NCBI GenBank assembly: GCA_023257145.1
Contig: JALRDA010000114.1
Coordinates: 1 to 6,757, forward strand
DNA from: Candidatus Saccharimonadia bacterium
Lineage (GTDB): Bacteria > Patescibacteriota > Saccharimonadia > Saccharimonadales > Saccharimonadaceae
DNA: 6,757 nt
Reading direction: 5' to 3'
Every line of letters starts with the position of its first letter. Within the stretch, counting starts at the first letter, position 1. This document shows, one piece after another, positions 4,077-6,757 of the stretch. Below the pieces are notes generated by a model. That model saw nothing but the letters and a program-made list of their open reading frames with translations. It had not been told where the DNA came from and made no database searches. A program made the position numbers and the translations under genes.

Positions 4077-6268
4077 AGGTAGTAAGACATATACCACAGA
4101 AGGTAATTGGAGCTATAGCCCCAGAGGCCCCTACCCTACTTTCTGCACGTTTAAATAATCCAAATCGAACCGAGATACTCGACGCTAATGGGAATTGGCT
4201 GGCTACTTTTACTGATGGCTGCAGCACCGTAACCCATAAAGGGCCGATGAGAACCTTTACGCAGCAAGATCTTCCGATAAATGACCTATTTAATCGTACA
4301 CGCAACGGCACGGGCTGGGGCAATGCAACCCAAGGCGGCACATGGAGTAGTACAGGCGGAACAGACCCCGGCAATTACTCGGTAGAAAGTGGCATAGGTA
4401 AAATAACCGCCGATACAGAAAACAGCTCACGCCGTTTGTCAATTAGCAGCTACGCAGTTCAAGATGCTGATGTACAGACAAAATTTAGTCTCGATAAAAT
4501 AGCTAAAGGAGCGAACCAAGTTTTTAGTTTACTGCTAGGTTATCAAGATACAAACAATCATTATACTGCTGACGTAAGTTTTAAGCCCACAGCCATAGAA
4601 GATTCGTTTACGCGCAACACCACTAGCAGCTGGGGCAATAGCGATAGCGGCCAGGCATGGAGTACCCTCGGAGGAGCATCGACTGACTACGCCACAAACG
4701 GCGCCGAGGGCACTCATAGCATGGGGTCTATCAACGCAAGTCGCCGAACAATTATCACCGGTGCTTCAGGAACTGATTTTGACATTACCGTGCGCATAAA
4801 AACGGACGCCCTCGCGACAGGAGCCTCTTCAACAGGCGGAATAATGGCGAGATATATCGATTCTAATAATCATTACTACTTTCGAGTGCGCTACGGAGCA
4901 ACGGCAAGCCACAATATTTTCGCTTCAATCCAAAAAACAGTCGCAGGAACTAGTACAACTCTCGGTAGTGAAGTTACTACCAGCTACACACACGTTGCTA
5001 ACTCATACGTATGGATTAGAGCTCAAGGTACGGGCAGCGGATTACGATTACGAGTCTGGCAAGATGGTAATAGTGAGCCCGCAACCTGGGACATCGACAT
5101 AGTCGATACAACCTTCACGGGCGCAGGGTCAATTGGCCTACGCTCCATACTTCAAACAGGCACCACTAACGCTTTACCTGTTTTGTTTAGCTACGACAGT
5201 TTAAATGCCATTTTTGAAGGATCAAGCAATGATGCCGTCGAAATTCGTCTACGAAAGAGAGTATCAGGCACGAATACTGACATAGGGCAAGCCTTGGTCA
5301 TTCCTGGTGTTACTCGCAGTGCTGGGGAGTATTTTCATATTCGAGCTTCACTAAACGAAGGTAATCTTCGAGCAAAAACCTGGAAAGATGGATCGGTCGA
5401 GCCTACAAGCTGGCAAATTACAGAAAATGACACTGCGTTCGTAAATGGCAAAGTCGGATTACGTCTTATCGCGAATACCGGCACACAGAACTTGCCAATA
5501 GTCGCCTCCGTTACGCAGTTTTATGCCAACGGCTCTTGGGTCCTACCACCTCTAATCACACATGATACATGGGTACGATTGTTGCCATCACCATTCAACG
5601 GTACCGTAGATCAGCAGTGGCTTATCACTAGTCTTCAGAGTGTTAAACGAGATATATTATCAATTGCCATGGAATATGTCCCTGGTGCGCCAGCCGTAAC
5701 GAACACTACCGGACTGCAAGTCGCTGGCGATGCCGCTTATGGCCCGATAGCTACCAATGGCACAAGAATTGAAGGTGCCGACTTCAATGATTATCTTGGT
5801 GTCGATTGGACATACACCGGTGTAGACTACGCAGAACCTGCTGAATTTAAGGCACTGGATTGTTCAGGATACATTCGAATGGTCTTCGGCTACAGGGGTG
5901 GGATGAGCATGCGGCTTAGTGCGCCCGCAACTGATGGTGGCAATTCTATACCGCGAACCTCTAAAGATATGACCGACTTTGGGCCTGGCGTCGTCATCGT
6001 TCCAAACAACGGATCAACGCCAACAGAACTCAGCACCATGATGATTGGAGACCTCGTCGCATTTGATGCTACTAACGAAGTTGGTGAACTTGACAATGAA
6101 ATTGATCACATCGGCATCTACATGGGTACCGACCAAAATGGAAATTTACGTTTTATATCGTCACGTAAATCAATTAACGGCCCCACTCTATCAGATACCG
6201 GTGGCCCATCAATTCTTAACGGTACGGGTACCTATGCACGTACATTTCGTAAGGTTCGACGATTTTAA
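4073..6268 (+). CDS. Multidomain LamG-like / NlpC-P60 peptidoglycan hydrolase, tail-lysin-like
   Basis: This is a 731-residue protein. Residues 1-66 form a short N-terminal segment (ending GPMRTFTQ) without a signal peptide. Residues 70-485 are two LamG-like (concanavalin-type) beta-sandwich copies, one nested in the other. Residues 488-545 are a linker region (WVRLLPSPFNG, then ILSIAMEYVPGAP). Residues about 570-731 are an NlpC/P60 domain with the nucleophile in LDCSGYIRMVFGYR (Cys597), the MIGDLVAFDA strand and the catalytic His in IDHIGIYMG (His679). The third catalytic position lies near FISSRKS (694-700), where the frequent His seems absent. NlpC/P60 enzymes usually cut D-glutamyl-diamino acid bonds in peptidoglycan stem peptides; beta-sandwich domains often bind glycans. 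From memory, the linker and hydrolase sequences resemble proteins common in actinobacteria and their phages. It overlaps the fibre gene by 4 nt, pointing to a joint adhesion-plus-wall-cleavage function. Substrate and release route are unknown. Confidence 0.85.
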   Translation: MKVVRHIPQKVIGAIAPEAPTLLSARLNNPNRTEILDANGNWLATFTDGCSTVTHKGPMRTFTQQDLPINDLFNRTRNGTGWGNATQGGTWSSTGGTDPGNYSVESGIGKITADTENSSRRLSISSYAVQDADVQTKFSLDKIAKGANQVFSLLLGYQDTNNHYTADVSFKPTAIEDSFTRNTTSSWGNSDSGQAWSTLGGASTDYATNGAEGTHSMGSINASRRTIITGASGTDFDITVRIKTDALATGASSTGGIMARYIDSNNHYYFRVRYGATASHNIFASIQKTVAGTSTTLGSEVTTSYTHVANSYVWIRAQGTGSGLRLRVWQDGNSEPATWDIDIVDTTFTGAGSIGLRSILQTGTTNALPVLFSYDSLNAIFEGSSNDAVEIRLRKRVSGTNTDIGQALVIPGVTRSAGEYFHIRASLNEGNLRAKTWKDGSVEPTSWQITENDTAFVNGKVGLRLIANTGTQNLPIVASVTQFYANGSWVLPPLITHDTWVRLLPSPFNGTVDQQWLITSLQSVKRDILSIAMEYVPGAPAVTNTTGLQVAGDAAYGPIATNGTRIEGADFNDYLGVDWTYTGVDYAEPAEFKALDCSGYIRMVFGYRGGMSMRLSAPATDGGNSIPRTSKDMTDFGPGVVIVPNNGSTPTELSTMMIGDLVAFDATNEVGELDNEIDHIGIYMGTDQNGNLRFISSRKSINGPTLSDTGGPSILNGTGTYARTFRKVRRF
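4280..4582 (+). repeat. Outer LamG-like copy, N-terminal half (residues 70-170)
   Basis: It begins NDLFNRTRNGTGWGN and ends GYQDTNNHYTADVSF. These align with EDSFTRNTTSSWGN and RYIDSNNHYYFRVRY of the inner copy. SSRRLSI matches ASRRTII between them. The domain breaks off at 170, in the middle of the fold. Confidence 0.7.
4598..5209 (+). repeat. Inner complete LamG-like copy (residues 176-379)
   Basis: This is a full-length beta-sandwich repeat from EDSFTRN to SYDSLNA. Its centre has the uninterrupted loop GATAS (275-279), exactly where the outer copy is split. The C-terminal half includes LRLRVWQDGNSEPATWDI and GSIGLRS. Confidence 0.7.
5228..5527 (+). repeat. Outer LamG-like copy, C-terminal half (residues 386-485)
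   Basis: It resumes with NDAVEIRLRKRVSGTNTDIG and runs through LRAKTWKDGSVEPTSWQI, GKVGLRL and LPIVASVTQF. These match the second half of the inner copy (HNIFASIQKTVAGTSTTLG, LRLRVWQDGNSEPATWDI, GSIGLRS, LPVLFSYDSL). No N-terminal half of its own directly precedes it. Confidence 0.7.
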
Positions 6269-6277
6269 TCACAAAAG

Positions 6278-6320
6278 CCAAAGAAAAAACGACCACCAGA
6301 TGGTAATCGTTTTTTCTTGG
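6278..6320. terminator. Bidirectional hairpin terminator between hydrolase gene and tRNA
   Basis: CCAAAGAAAAAACGA (6278-6292) pairs with TCGTTTTTTCTTGG (6307-6320), with one bulged A. The T runs can end transcription of the plus-strand operon and, read on the other strand, of the tRNA. The outer base pairs use the tRNA 3' CCA (6318-6320). Confidence 0.75.
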
Positions 6321-6395
6321 TTGCGGGGGTAGGATTTGAACCTACGACCTTGTGGTTATGAGCCACACGAGCTGACCGGGCTGCTCCACCCCGCG
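6318..6395 (-). tRNA. Initiator tRNA-fMet (anticodon CAU), CCA encoded
   Basis: The sequence folds as a full cloverleaf of 78 nt. The acceptor stem starts with CGCGGGG and ends CCCCGCAACCA, leaving the unpaired C1-A72 that marks bacterial initiators. The D stem GAGC/GCTC has the A11-U24 pair, the anticodon loop is CTCATAA, the variable loop is AGGTC, and the T arm is GTAGG-TTCAAAT-CCTAC. Apart from the D loop and part of the anticodon and T stems, it is nearly identical to E. coli tRNA-fMet. The anticodon stem is TGTGG/CCACA, so the usual three G-C pairs before the loop are reduced to two, with U29-A41 in the first position. It is read in the same direction as, and just after, the FtsB-like gene. 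Confidence 0.95.
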
Positions 6396-6406
6396 ATACA
6401 TTAACC

Positions 6407-6435
6407 ATTCTAACAGATGTAATTCTTTATTGCAA
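6407..6435 (-). promoter_or_regulatory. Promoter of the initiator tRNA
   Basis: On the minus strand TTGCAA (6435-6430) and TAGAAT (6412-6407) are separated by exactly 17 nt. The -10 box is preceded by TGT, giving an extended -10. The predicted start, near 6400, is about 5 nt before the mature tRNA end. The -35 box overlaps the last codons and stop of the FtsB-like gene. Confidence 0.65.
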
Positions 6436-6757
6436 GTTCTGGCGGTTGCCGCCAAACAAGAAATTCATCCACTGCTGAAAGTCACTTGTCGGTTCGACGA
6501 CACGAAGTGGCTGATTCGCCACTACTGCGTCGGCATCCTTTGCACGCTGGGTATTGGGCGGCAAAATTAATACATGCTCACCTGGATTAGCTAGTCCAAG
6601 GCGCTTTCTAACTTCTAATTCCTGATACTCGCTACTCGCGTAGTAGCGCTGCTCGTACTTTAAATTCTGTGTTTCTAATTCTGCCAGCTTTAAACTACGC
6701 GCCTTTGAATCAACTTCTTTTTGCAAGGCATAGTTACGCTGCATCATGCCAATCGAC
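6427..6757 (-). CDS. FtsB/DivIC-family septum formation initiator, 5' end missing
   Basis: The frame is open to the window edge (codons for S-I-G precede the first visible Met at 6747), so that Met is probably internal and the gene is partial. The visible 109 residues start with a heptad-like coiled coil (YALQKEVDSKARSLKLAELETQ region). They then show the family signature YYASSEYQELEVRKRLGLANPGEHVLIL, shown here by its YEQRYY, EVRKRLGL and PGEHVLILPP pieces. The C-terminal 40 residues (ending in an aromatic WMNFLFGG segment) are variable. FtsB/DivIC proteins are single-pass membrane proteins that join FtsL and FtsQ/DivIB in the divisome and help switch on septal wall synthesis. The membrane helix should lie just outside the window. 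The gene stops 31 nt before the initiator tRNA. Confidence 0.85.
   Translation of the reverse strand, partial: SIGMMQRNYALQKEVDSKARSLKLAELETQNLKYEQRYYASSEYQELEVRKRLGLANPGEHVLILPPNTQRAKDADAVVANQPLRVVEPTSDFQQWMNFLFGGNRQNLQ

Noticed and set aside
4048..4374. Minus-strand open frame of 108 codons
   Set aside because: It lies opposite two well-supported coupled genes and encodes no recognisable domain. It is a shadow frame.

Overview
The window looks like a chromosomal stretch from a small-genome bacterium of the candidate phyla radiation, most likely a Saccharibacteria (TM7) relative. This is inferred from a compact tatA-tatC pair, a short FtsB-like gene beside an initiator tRNA, small exported Gly/Tyr-motif proteins and moderate GC. 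No marker gene settles the taxonomy. UGA acts as a stop codon (end of the gene at 3273), and UAA and UAG are also used, so the code appears to be standard table 11 and not the UGA-glycine code of Gracilibacteria/Absconditabacteria.

Layout. (1) 1-965, plus strand: the 3' two-thirds of a flavin disulphide oxidoreductase of the lipoamide dehydrogenase/mercuric reductase superfamily, closed by a hairpin terminator. (2) 1044-2581, minus strand: a protein-export block read as tatA, tatC, then a 77-residue protein with a Tat-like N-terminus (Arg-Lys in place of Arg-Arg). The 55-residue TatA is short but clear. (3) 2667-3122, plus strand and divergent from tatA: a 151-residue surface-type protein with a Thr/Pro linker, an LPETS motif, one membrane helix and a basic tail. 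(4) 3273-6268, plus strand: a two-gene operon with an ATGA overlap. The first gene encodes a phage-tail-fibre-like protein. The second encodes a 731-residue protein with LamG-like beta-sandwich repeats and a C-terminal NlpC/P60 peptidoglycan hydrolase domain. (5) 6318-6757, minus strand: initiator tRNA-Met with its own promoter, preceded by the 3' part of an FtsB/DivIC-family gene.

How the parts may work together. TatA and TatC form a minimal twin-arginine translocase, and the adjacent 77-residue protein could be one of its substrates. The tail-fibre/hydrolase pair is the most unusual part. It looks like phage tail-tip equipment (adhesion plus cell-wall cleavage) standing among housekeeping genes with no capsid, terminase or integrase in view. 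In an epibiont that lives on actinobacterial hosts, such a pair could serve host attachment and local wall opening, or it could be cargo or remains of a prophage. Neither protein has a recognisable signal peptide. Within the hydrolase, one complete copy of the beta-sandwich domain appears to be inserted into a loop of a second copy.
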